DNA of 39,212 nucleotides from an uncultured archaeon (GTDB lineage: Archaea > Nanobdellota > Nanobdellia > Pacearchaeales > GW2011-AR1). The notes under the pieces are model-generated. The model was not told the origin of the DNA. It ran no database searches and saw only the letters and a program-made list of their open reading frames with translations. The translations under genes and the position numbers were made by a program. Location of the stretch: contig CABMGE010000016.1 in the NCBI GenBank assembly GCA_902385625.1, positions 1 to 39,212 on the forward strand. Reading direction: 5' to 3'. Below, in pieces: positions 24,338 to 30,806 of the stretch (its first letter is position 1; every line of letters starts with the position of its first letter).

Positions 24338-24856
24338 GTGACAACAAGAAAGGTTTTTAAAGCAAGATTGTTAGGTCATAAAATGGAATATTATAATGCT
24401 GATGGGGAAGAAGCTAGTTATAGATTTGTTCGTCGCGGGCCTGTTGGAGTTCAAAAACCTTTACCTGGAGGATATTTAAATGTAAAAAAAGAAGCTCCTG
24501 AGCCAATGGATATTTCTTCTGATTGGGCAAGAGATATTATCCGAATAAGGGGAGAATCTTTAGCTCAAAAGTCTTCTAAACTTGCAAAGGATTTTTTAGC
24601 TGGAAAAACTTTAAGTGAGATTGCAAGAAAATATGCTTCATCTGATTATTGCGTTTCTCCAAGGACTGGAAGAAGAATTATATATCATGCTCTTGAATTA
24701 TTATCTTCAAAGGGATTAATTGATAAAAAGCATCTTGATTCTATTGATCCTGATCCTCTTCCTCAAATAGGTTTTGAATGGAACAGTCCTAAAGAAGATA
24801 CTAAGAAAATAAAAAAGAAAGTTAAAAGAGTTAAACGAGAACTCGCTTTTGTTTAG
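24338..24856 (+). CDS. Putative helix-turn-helix DNA-binding protein
   Basis: 172 residues from GTG 24338. The start is chosen because a TATA box (TTTAAATG at 24307) lies 31 nt upstream, the local leaderless spacing; ATG 24383 would be a shorter alternative. The segment LAGKTLSEIARKYAS followed by SPRTGRRIIYHALELLSSKGLI looks like a winged-helix or HTH unit at about 90-130. The C-terminus is very basic (KKIKKKVKRVKRE). It probably binds the palindrome just upstream of its own promoter and may control the divergent three-gene operon. Confidence 0.55.
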   Translation: MTTRKVFKARLLGHKMEYYNADGEEASYRFVRRGPVGVQKPLPGGYLNVKKEAPEPMDISSDWARDIIRIRGESLAQKSSKLAKDFLAGKTLSEIARKYASSDYCVSPRTGRRIIYHALELLSSKGLIDKKHLDSIDPDPLPQIGFEWNSPKEDTKKIKKKVKRVKRELAFV

Positions 24857-24868
24857 ATATTAAATAAG

Positions 24869-24876
24869 TTTATAAA
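24869..24876 (+). promoter_or_regulatory. TATA box for the methyltransferase gene
   Basis: TTTATAAA begins 29 nt before ATG 24898. Confidence 0.65.
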
Positions 24877-24897
24877 TTTTATATTGCTTTTTTTATA

Positions 24898-25689
24898 ATG
24901 AAAAAAGAGGATTTTGGAGACATACTAAAAAAAGAACAACTTGAATTTAAATCTCAAAATGATCTGGAGAATTATTATAATTCTAAGTATGATCATGGAG
25001 GTTATAAGGGAGGGTATAAACTTTTTGGAGTTAATATCAGCAGGATTTATCACAAGAACCGGCAGAAAATTAGTTTAGAACTTTTAAATCCTAAGAAAGA
25101 TGAAATTATCTTGGATGCTGGATGTGGAAATGGTGAACTAACAAAGAAGATCGCTAAATCTTCTTTGAAAGTTTATGGAGTCGATATATCTAAAACCGCT
25201 ATTTTTAATGCCAAAAAAAGAGCCCCAAAAAATTGTATTTTTAAATATGGGGATTTAGAAGAGTTAAATTTTCCAGATAAATCTTTTGATAAAATTGTTT
25301 GCGTAGAAACAATTGAACATGTTTTACATCCTAATAAAGTAATAAAAGAATTTAAAAGGATTTTGAAGAATAATGGAAAACTTGTCTTATGTTTTCCTAC
25401 TATCAACACTAATCTTATTAATAAATTAGAATTATCTTTGGGATTTAGAAAGTTTTTTTCTATTTCTGAACATTTAAATGAATGGAATTATAGTGGATTT
25501 AAAAAACTGGTTGAAAATAATGGATTTAGGTTTATCAATTCAAAAGGAGTTGTGTTTAGCTTGGGTAGACTTGAAGATTTAAAAAAGATTAATAAGAGTT
25601 CTATGTATTCGGTTTTAAAATTTCAACTTAGCCTAAATAGTTTTCCATCTAATTCTAATTGGGCAGTTATTTTATTTGAAAAGAAGTAA
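24898..25689 (+). CDS. Class I SAM-dependent methyltransferase
   Basis: 263 residues. SAM-binding motif I is ILDAGCGNGELTKKIA, the ribose-binding acidic end of strand 2 is YGVDIS, motif II is YGDLEELNFPDKSFDKIVC, and the post-motif block is ETIEHVLHPNKVIKEFKRILKNNGKLVL. This is the Methyltransf_11 / UbiE-like pattern. The first 60 residues (helical, with YHKNRQKISLELL) precede the Rossmann core. The substrate cannot be told from sequence. It has its own TATA box and no operon partner. Confidence 0.85.
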   Translation: MKKEDFGDILKKEQLEFKSQNDLENYYNSKYDHGGYKGGYKLFGVNISRIYHKNRQKISLELLNPKKDEIILDAGCGNGELTKKIAKSSLKVYGVDISKTAIFNAKKRAPKNCIFKYGDLEELNFPDKSFDKIVCVETIEHVLHPNKVIKEFKRILKNNGKLVLCFPTINTNLINKLELSLGFRKFFSISEHLNEWNYSGFKKLVENNGFRFINSKGVVFSLGRLEDLKKINKSSMYSVLKFQLSLNSFPSNSNWAVILFEKK

Positions 25690-25707
25690 TCTTTTAGATT
25701 AATTAAT

Positions 25708-25715
25708 TTTAAATA
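25708..25715 (+). promoter_or_regulatory. TATA box for the gatC-like/aroQ/gatA cluster
   Basis: TTTAAATA begins 29 nt before ATG 25737. Confidence 0.6.
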
Positions 25716-25736
25716 TCCCTTTTATTTGGTCTTTAT

Positions 25737-26031
25737 ATGGCAAATGTAGACAAAGAAAAAGTAGAAAAGCAGGCAAAAGATATTCTGGATAAGTTTGCTT
25801 TGGCACTTGAAAAAGTTGAAAAAGAGCATGAAGAAGATACTTATGTTGATCGAGATGAATTTGAAAGAAGTGAAATAAGCCAATTAAATAAATCTAACGA
25901 GGATTCCAAAAATAGCAGAAAATTCAAAAATTGCTACTGGTGCAGATAATACTTTTAAACAAAGAATTCTTGATAATGCTCCAAATAAGGATGATGATTT
26001 CATAATTGCTGAAAAAGGGAGTTGGAAATAA
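25737..26031 (+). pseudogene. gatC: GatC-like small protein, interrupted by a frameshift
   Basis: The start (EKVEKQAKDILDKFALALEK) reads in one frame until a TAA at 25947-25949. The missing end (RILDNAPNKDDDFIIAEKGS, then WK and stop at 26029-26031) reads in the +1 frame. Removing one base, for example in the A5 run at 25908-25912, restores a 97-residue protein. The helical start and NAP...AEKGxW end resemble the short GatC-like proteins next to gatA in DPANN genomes, as I recall them. GatC stabilises the GatA contact in GatCAB. The break may be a sequencing error, a real mutation, or a programmed shift. It heads the cluster and ends 5 nt before aroQ. Confidence 0.55.
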
Positions 26032-26036
26032 ACACA

Positions 26037-26294
26037 ATGGTTGACAAAGTTTTTAGCATTCATAGAAAAGAAATAGATAAAATTGATAAAAAAATAATGA
26101 AATTAATTGAAACAAGACTTTATCATGCAAGAAAACTAGGGGAATATAAGAAAAAGAATGGAATTCCTATAATTGATAAAAAAAGGGAAAAAGAAATTAT
26201 TAGGGATAGAGTTTCTAAATCTAAATTATCTAAAGAATTTACAAGTAAACTATTTTTGCTTATGATTAATGAATCAAGGAGGGTTCAAAAATAA
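26037..26294 (+). CDS. aroQ: Chorismate mutase, AroQ type
   Basis: 85 residues, the size of a free-standing AroQ domain. It would convert chorismate to prephenate. Against the E. coli P-protein mutase all seven active-site residues can be placed: R10, R27, K38, D47, R50, E51 and Q84 (E. coli R11, R28, K39, D48, R51, E52, Q88). Key segments are HRKEIDKIDKKI, GEYKKKNGIPIIDKKRE and NESRRVQK. ATG 26037 lies 5 nt after the gatC-like stop; a TTG at 26022 is less likely. The stop overlaps the next ATG (TAATG at 26292-26296). No other shikimate or aromatic gene is in the window, so its presence in the gat cluster is unexplained. Confidence 0.85.
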   Translation: MVDKVFSIHRKEIDKIDKKIMKLIETRLYHARKLGEYKKKNGIPIIDKKREKEIIRDRVSKSKLSKEFTSKLFLLMINESRRVQK

Positions 26295-26722
26295 TGAGAT
26301 TTTATGTAAAGAGTTTGGAACTTGATTTTCGTGATAAATATGCAGACAAATTAGTTTCAGTAGAAGGAAGTATTGGAGTTCTTGAAGAATTAATAAACGG
26401 AAATTTAAAGAAAAAAGACAAAGAACAACTAGAAGATGGAGAATTTGTTTTTAACAATAATAATTTTATTTTTTTATATGATGCAGTACTTGATGCAATT
26501 GACTTGGAAGAAAGGGAAAATGGATGTTCTCCATATAGGGCTGGACTTGATATGATTGATAAAAAACTGGATATTCTCACTTCGGATCTTAGAACTGATG
26601 TAAGGAAAATAGAGGAGAAAAAAGATAAAGACAGTTTAGGCCCTCATAAGAGTAATCAAGATTATGCAAAACCTGTATTTCATCTTCCTATAAATTTTAT
26701 TGATACAATGAGGGTTGGATAA
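26294..26722 (+). CDS. Hypothetical protein in the gat cluster, 142 aa
   Basis: No family recognised. It is a soluble, largely helical, charged protein (SVEGSIGVLEELI, DAVLDAIDLEERENG, KKLDILTSDLRTDVRKIEEKK) ending in PVFHLPINFIDTMRVG. It overlaps aroQ by one base and its stop is directly followed by the gatA ATG. This tight coupling suggests a role linked to GatA, perhaps as a helical accessory in place of or beside GatC. Confidence 0.7.
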   Translation: MRFYVKSLELDFRDKYADKLVSVEGSIGVLEELINGNLKKKDKEQLEDGEFVFNNNNFIFLYDAVLDAIDLEERENGCSPYRAGLDMIDKKLDILTSDLRTDVRKIEEKKDKDSLGPHKSNQDYAKPVFHLPINFIDTMRVG

Positions 26723-28063
26723 ATGATTTCAGATAAACTTAAACTGTTAAATGAAGGAAAATTAACTGCAGAAGCAAACATAAAAGGATTTTTAGATAAG
26801 ATAAAGAAAGAAAACCCGAAAATAAATGCTATTTTACATATTAATGAAAATGCAATATCTGAGGCAAGGGAAGTAGATAAAAAGATAAAAGAAGGGAAAA
26901 AGTGCGGGAAGCTTGCCGGACTTGGTTTTATTATAAAAAGCAATATAAATGTGAAGGGACTTATTTGCAATTGTGCTTCTAAAACTCTTGAAAATTATCG
27001 TGGAACTTATAATGCAACTGTTATTCAAAAGCTTCTTAAAGAAGATGCAATAATTCTTGGAATGGCTAACATGGATGAGTTTGCTGCTGGTGGTTCTGGA
27101 GAAACCTCTGCATTTGGAGTTTGTAAAAATCCTCGTGCATTAGACAGAATTCCTGGGGGAAGCAGTTCAGGAAGTGCTGCATCTGTTGCTGCAGGTTTTT
27201 GTGATTTTGCACTCGGAAGTGATACAGGAGGAAGTATTCGAAATCCAAGTTCACATTGTGGTGTAACTGGACTTAAACCAAGTTATGGTGCTGTTTCAAG
27301 ATATGGGCTTATTGATCTTGGAATGAGTCTTGATCAGATAGGACCTATTGGTAACTCAGTAGGAGATTGTGAAGTTATTTATAATATAATTAAAGGGCGA
27401 GATGAAAAAGATTCTGTGAGCCGCGATTTTTTAGATGAAAATAAAGATATTAAGAAAATAATTATTGGAGTTCCAAAAATTTCTGCAAATAAAGAAATTT
27501 TAAACTTGATTAGCAAGAAAATTGAAGAAGTCTCTAAAAAACAAGGCTGGAAAAAATCAGATATTGAACTTCGCCATATTGATCTTGGAATACAAACCTA
27601 TTATCCTATTGTTTATGTTGAATTTTTTTCAGGAACACGTAAATTTGATGGAAGAAAATATGGATTTAAAATAGAAGACTCGTGCGGCGAGGAAGTTCTT
27701 AGAAGAATTCTCGGAGGCCAGGAAATTTCAAAGGCTGAATTTGAAGGAAAATATTATAGAAGAGCACTTAAAGCAAAGAAAATAATTGCAAAAGAGTTTG
27801 AAAATGCTTTTAAGAAAGTTGATGTTATTGTGATGCCTACTGTTCCAAGAATTCCACATAAATTTGGAGAAGATATAAGTGTTGAAGATATGTATAATTA
27901 TGATACTCTGACTGTTCTTGCAAATATTGCTGAAATTCCTGGAATTTCAGTTCCTGCTGGAACTGTTAAAGAAGGAAAAGATGAAGTTCCTGTAGGTGTT
28001 CAGATTCTTGCTGCATGTGGAAATGATAACTTATTACTCGATGTTGCTAAAAAATTTGAGTAA
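26723..28063 (+). CDS. gatA: Aspartyl/glutamyl-tRNA amidotransferase subunit A
   Basis: 446 residues, close to the usual 450-485. Amidase-signature enzyme that releases ammonia from glutamine for transfer to Glu-tRNA(Gln) or Asp-tRNA(Asn). The Ser-cisSer-Lys triad is visible: K72 in GLGFIIKSN, S147 in PGGSSSGSAAS, and the nucleophile S171 in LGSDTGGSIRNPS. MANMDEFAAGGSGETSAFG is the typical GatA segment before the Ser-rich loop. It is the last gene of a cluster with a GatC-like gene, aroQ and an unknown gene. The partner subunit is probably the GatE-type protein at 18848, an unusual pairing. Confidence 0.93.
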   Translation: MISDKLKLLNEGKLTAEANIKGFLDKIKKENPKINAILHINENAISEAREVDKKIKEGKKCGKLAGLGFIIKSNINVKGLICNCASKTLENYRGTYNATVIQKLLKEDAIILGMANMDEFAAGGSGETSAFGVCKNPRALDRIPGGSSSGSAASVAAGFCDFALGSDTGGSIRNPSSHCGVTGLKPSYGAVSRYGLIDLGMSLDQIGPIGNSVGDCEVIYNIIKGRDEKDSVSRDFLDENKDIKKIIIGVPKISANKEILNLISKKIEEVSKKQGWKKSDIELRHIDLGIQTYYPIVYVEFFSGTRKFDGRKYGFKIEDSCGEEVLRRILGGQEISKAEFEGKYYRRALKAKKIIAKEFENAFKKVDVIVMPTVPRIPHKFGEDISVEDMYNYDTLTVLANIAEIPGISVPAGTVKEGKDEVPVGVQILAACGNDNLLLDVAKKFE

Positions 28064-28095
28064 GTAGATTAATACATAGACGATTTTTAGATATG

Positions 28096-28103
28096 TTTAT
28101 ATA
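28096..28103 (+). promoter_or_regulatory. TATA box for the NUDIX gene
   Basis: TTTATATA begins 29 nt before ATG 28125. Confidence 0.65.
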
Positions 28104-28124
28104 ATCTTTATTTTAGAATATTTG

Positions 28125-28664
28125 ATGATAGAAAAACCCGATGTAGTAGATTCTAAACTTGCATATGATGGTTGGTTAAAAGTAAGGCAAGATACTTTAA
28201 AGATTCCCGGGCTTAAAAGCGAGTATAATTATGATGTGGTGTTGATTCCTTCCGGTGTTGCAATTTTACCTTTTATTGATAAAGAGACTTTGTTATTACA
28301 GTATCAGTATAGACATCCTATTTCTGAGAAAATTCTAGAACTTGTTCAAGGCGGAGTGGATAAAGGAGAAACTTCTATTAATGCTGCTAAAAGGGAGTTG
28401 TTTGAAGAAACTGGATATTCTTGCAATTTATATTACTTAAATACCATTTATCTAATGCCTGGAAGTTTAGATAATAGACTGGATATATTTTATGCTGATT
28501 CTTTGGAGAAAACTTCTGATGCTGAGAATAATCCCTTAGAAACTTGCGAACTTGTTAAAATGCCTTATGAACAAGTACTTCAAGAGGTACTTTCTGGAAA
28601 ACATAAAGATAGTGCTCTTGTAAGCGCAATACTTTTTTATGGGGCTATTCAAAGAAAGAAGTAA
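28125..28664 (+). CDS. NUDIX hydrolase, ADP-ribose pyrophosphatase-like
   Basis: 179 residues. The full Nudix box is present: G-x5-E-x7-REL-x-EE-x-G, read as GGVDKGET...AKRELFEETGY at about 84-106. LLQYQYRHPISEKILELVQGG just before the box is the pattern of ADP-ribose and nucleoside-diphosphate-sugar hydrolases, and YLMPGSLDNRLDIFYAD after it fits the same group. ATG 28125 is chosen by TATA spacing. It overlaps neither neighbour; the downstream gene has its own TATA box inside its 3' end. Confidence 0.85.
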   Translation: MIEKPDVVDSKLAYDGWLKVRQDTLKIPGLKSEYNYDVVLIPSGVAILPFIDKETLLLQYQYRHPISEKILELVQGGVDKGETSINAAKRELFEETGYSCNLYYLNTIYLMPGSLDNRLDIFYADSLEKTSDAENNPLETCELVKMPYEQVLQEVLSGKHKDSALVSAILFYGAIQRKK

Positions 28665-28676
28665 TCTCAAAAACAT

Positions 28677-28684
28677 TTTTATAC
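28677..28684 (+). promoter_or_regulatory. TATA box for the 28705 gene
   Basis: TTTTATAC begins 28 nt before ATG 28705, supporting that start over the in-frame ATG at 28639 inside the NUDIX gene. Confidence 0.5.
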
Positions 28685-28704
28685 TAGAGACTCTTTATTT
28701 TATA

Positions 28705-29334
28705 ATGACTAGGTCAATTTCTAAAATAATTATATCGCATTTAGGGGGATTTGTTTTCTTTCTAATACTTCTTGCAATTGCAAATATCTTGGTTCCAAGT
28801 ATTCCTAGTGGAGTTTATTCAAATATTGTAGGATTCTTTAATATCAATTTATTTTTTCTTTTACTTATCATGATTGTAGGGCTGATTAATGAGATATTTT
28901 GGAATTTTTATTTTCCATTTAATATACTTGCACCAATCTCAGGTTCATTTCTTGGAGTATATATTGTAATGTTTATTTATAGGATATGGAATTTTTTAAA
29001 TTCTTTATATATTCATTCAAACATCATAATTCCTATTGAATCAATTTATTTTCTTGTAGTTCTCCTTACTCTGATAATAGGCTATATAACTATACTTGCA
29101 AGACATGGGATGCCAAGAAAAGACTGGGAAGAGGAATCAGAAGAGTGGACTAGAAGAAGACTTGAGAGAAAAAGAGAGAGACTCACAAGAAAAATTAATA
29201 ATGTGGATAGAAAGTTAAATAAAAATGTTGAATGGGATGATGTCGGAGAGGAATTTAAACTTGCATTATATAATCTTGGAAAAAACCTTAATGATCTTTT
29301 TGATGGAAAAAAGAATAAGAAGAGAAAGAAATAA
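28705..29334 (+). CDS. Four-helix membrane protein with basic coiled C-terminus
   Basis: 209 residues from ATG 28705. There are about four membrane helices (roughly 8-30, 45-68, 72-95 and 112-135), then GMPRKDWEEESEEWTRRR and a long charged helix (LERKRERLTRKINNVDRKLNK) likely to form a coiled coil, and a Lys-rich tail (KKNKKRKK). No family is recognised. The basic cytoplasmic tail could contact nucleic acid or lipids. Confidence 0.7.
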   Translation: MTRSISKIIISHLGGFVFFLILLAIANILVPSIPSGVYSNIVGFFNINLFFLLLIMIVGLINEIFWNFYFPFNILAPISGSFLGVYIVMFIYRIWNFLNSLYIHSNIIIPIESIYFLVVLLTLIIGYITILARHGMPRKDWEEESEEWTRRRLERKRERLTRKINNVDRKLNKNVEWDDVGEEFKLALYNLGKNLNDLFDGKKNKKRKK

Positions 29335-29360
29335 TTCTCGTATTATTTATACTAATTAAA

Positions 29361-29368
29361 TTTATATA
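29361..29368 (+). promoter_or_regulatory. TATA box for the metallo-hydrolase gene
   Basis: TTTATATA begins 30 nt before ATG 29391. Confidence 0.65.
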
Positions 29369-29390
29369 TCTTAAACTACATTTTTTATTT

Positions 29391-30038
29391 ATGAGGTATA
29401 AAAATATTGATTTAAAGTGGGGAGGTCACTCTGGCTTTTTGATCCAGTTTAATTCTATGAACATTTATATAGATCCACTTAAGTTAACTAATTCGAATAA
29501 TAAAGCTGATTTAATTCTTATTAGCCATGGACATTGGGATCATTGTTCTGTTCAGGATATAAAAAACATAATAAAAGCAGAAACCAAGATTATTGGACCC
29601 TCTGAAGTTTTATCGCAGACAAGGCAAGTAAAAGATGGAATTGATTTTGAGGTTGCAGAGCCTGGAAAAAGTTTTGAATTCAATGGGATAAACATAAACT
29701 GTGTTGATGCTTATAATGTTAACAAGCCTTTTCATTCTAAAGGGGACTCTGTTGGTTTTATTCTTGACTTTTCAGGAACTACTATTTATCATGCAGCAGA
29801 TACAGATATTATTCCTGAAATGAATAGTATTCGAGTTGACGTTGCACTTTTGCCAATTTCAGGTAAATTTACCATGGACTTTCATGAAGCTGCAAGGGCT
29901 GCCAGTATAATAAATCCTGATCTTGCAATTCCAATGCATTGGGGAGCAAGTATTGGAACTCTTACTGATGCACAAAATTTTGTCAAGCTTTGCAAGGAAA
30001 AGGGTATTAGTGCTAGTATTTTAGAGAAAGAGATTTAA
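29391..30038 (+). CDS. Metallo-beta-lactamase-fold hydrolase, UPF0173/UlaG-like
   Basis: 215 residues. Metal-binding motifs in order: SHGHWDHC (about 45-52; the usual HxHxDH), YHAADTD (a metal Asp late in the fold) and PMHWG near the C-terminus. The start KWGGHSGFLIQF and NIYIDP are typical of the UPF0173 / L-ascorbate-6-phosphate-lactonase-like group. The fold is sure; the substrate is not. It is followed 22 nt later by taw3, so the two may be co-transcribed. Confidence 0.85.
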   Translation: MRYKNIDLKWGGHSGFLIQFNSMNIYIDPLKLTNSNNKADLILISHGHWDHCSVQDIKNIIKAETKIIGPSEVLSQTRQVKDGIDFEVAEPGKSFEFNGININCVDAYNVNKPFHSKGDSVGFILDFSGTTIYHAADTDIIPEMNSIRVDVALLPISGKFTMDFHEAARAASIINPDLAIPMHWGASIGTLTDAQNFVKLCKEKGISASILEKEI

Positions 30039-30060
30039 ACTCTGTAATTCTTGTTTTTAA

Positions 30061-30624
30061 ATGAAAGACCTTTTTTTAGAGGGTAAGAAAAAACAGCTTT
30101 TACGTGATGATAGATCAAGTATTGGCAGTTGGGACTCTAAAATTTCAGGACTTTGCAATAAAATAAATAAGAAAAAGAACTATTATACCACTTCTTCATG
30201 TGCTGGAAGAGTTGTTCTCTTAAAATATAGTGAAGTTAAACAGGAAGATGCTTTTCTTTTCAGGACCCATAATAAAATTAGCTTTAATGAACTTAAAAGA
30301 GCACTTGAAAAGGCAATTCTAGTATATCCTGGAATGATTGAATTTCAACAAAGTTGCTGTATTTTGCATATTGCTTGTTTAACTCTAAATGATGCTCAAA
30401 TCATTTTAACTAAGGCTAAAGAGGCAGGTTGGCAAAGGAGTGGAATAATTGGAGGCAAGCGAAATATGGTTGAACTTCATAGTACTGAAAGTATTAGTTT
30501 TCCTATAGCTTCTAATGGAAAGGTTTTAGTTGATGATAACTTCTTAAAACTCATTGTTTTAGAATCTAATAATAAACTCGAAAGGGTTTGGAAAAAAATA
30601 GGTAGATTAAAAGATCTTATTTAG
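30061..30624 (+). CDS. taw3: tRNA wybutosine-synthesis methyltransferase Taw3 (TYW3 family)
   Basis: 187 residues. It methylates the 4-demethylwyosine-type base at position 37 of tRNA(Phe). TYW3 landmarks: DRSSIGSWDSKI, YYTTSSCAGRVVLL (the conserved SSCxGR), THNKISFNELKRALEKA, LHIACLTLNDAQIIL, GWQRSGIIGG, and the late segment SFPIASNGKVLVDDNFLK followed by NNKLERVWKK. It sits 22 nt behind the metallo-hydrolase gene. Wybutosine-type modification is confined to archaea and eukaryotes, which supports an archaeal source. Confidence 0.88.
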   Translation: MKDLFLEGKKKQLLRDDRSSIGSWDSKISGLCNKINKKKNYYTTSSCAGRVVLLKYSEVKQEDAFLFRTHNKISFNELKRALEKAILVYPGMIEFQQSCCILHIACLTLNDAQIILTKAKEAGWQRSGIIGGKRNMVELHSTESISFPIASNGKVLVDDNFLKLIVLESNNKLERVWKKIGRLKDLI

Positions 30625-30629
30625 GGGTA

Positions 30630-30660
30630 GGTTTTTTGTATTTTTTTAGTACTTTTTTAG
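30630..30660 (+). terminator. T-rich transcript end after taw3
   Basis: Successive T runs (TTTTTT, TTTTTTT, TTTTTT) begin a few bases after the taw3 stop, without a clear hairpin. This is the usual form of archaeal U-tract terminators. Confidence 0.5.
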
Positions 30661-30754
30661 GTTTAAATCAGTTTTAATTCCAAATATTTTTTAAAAGTCA
30701 AATTATCACATATTTAAGACTCTCAAAATTACATTTTATATTCGCTGTTTTTGA

Positions 30755-30771
30755 TCAGTTACCCCCACAAA
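30755..30771 (+). repeat. 17-bp direct repeat, copy 1
   Basis: TCAGTTACCCCCACAAA matches 31005-31021 with one mismatch. This copy sits just upstream of the TATA box of the second giant gene. A C5 run is unusual in this AT-rich DNA. Confidence 0.6.
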
Positions 30772-30775
30772 AAGG

Positions 30776-30783
30776 TTTTTAAA
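30776..30783 (+). promoter_or_regulatory. TATA box for the second giant gene
   Basis: TTTTTAAA begins 31 nt before GTG 30807 and 49 nt before ATG 30825; the local 28-32 nt rule favours the GTG. Confidence 0.5.
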
Positions 30784-30806
30784 TTAAGTTTATTTGTTTT
30801 ATTAAG

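Noticed and set aside
26022..26036. TTG start for chorismate mutase
   Set aside because: It would lie inside the gatC-like end; ATG 26037 gives the normal AroQ start and matches E. coli numbering with no extra residues.
28639..28704. Upstream ATG start for the membrane protein
   Set aside because: It lies inside the NUDIX gene, while a TATA box at the usual spacing points to ATG 28705.
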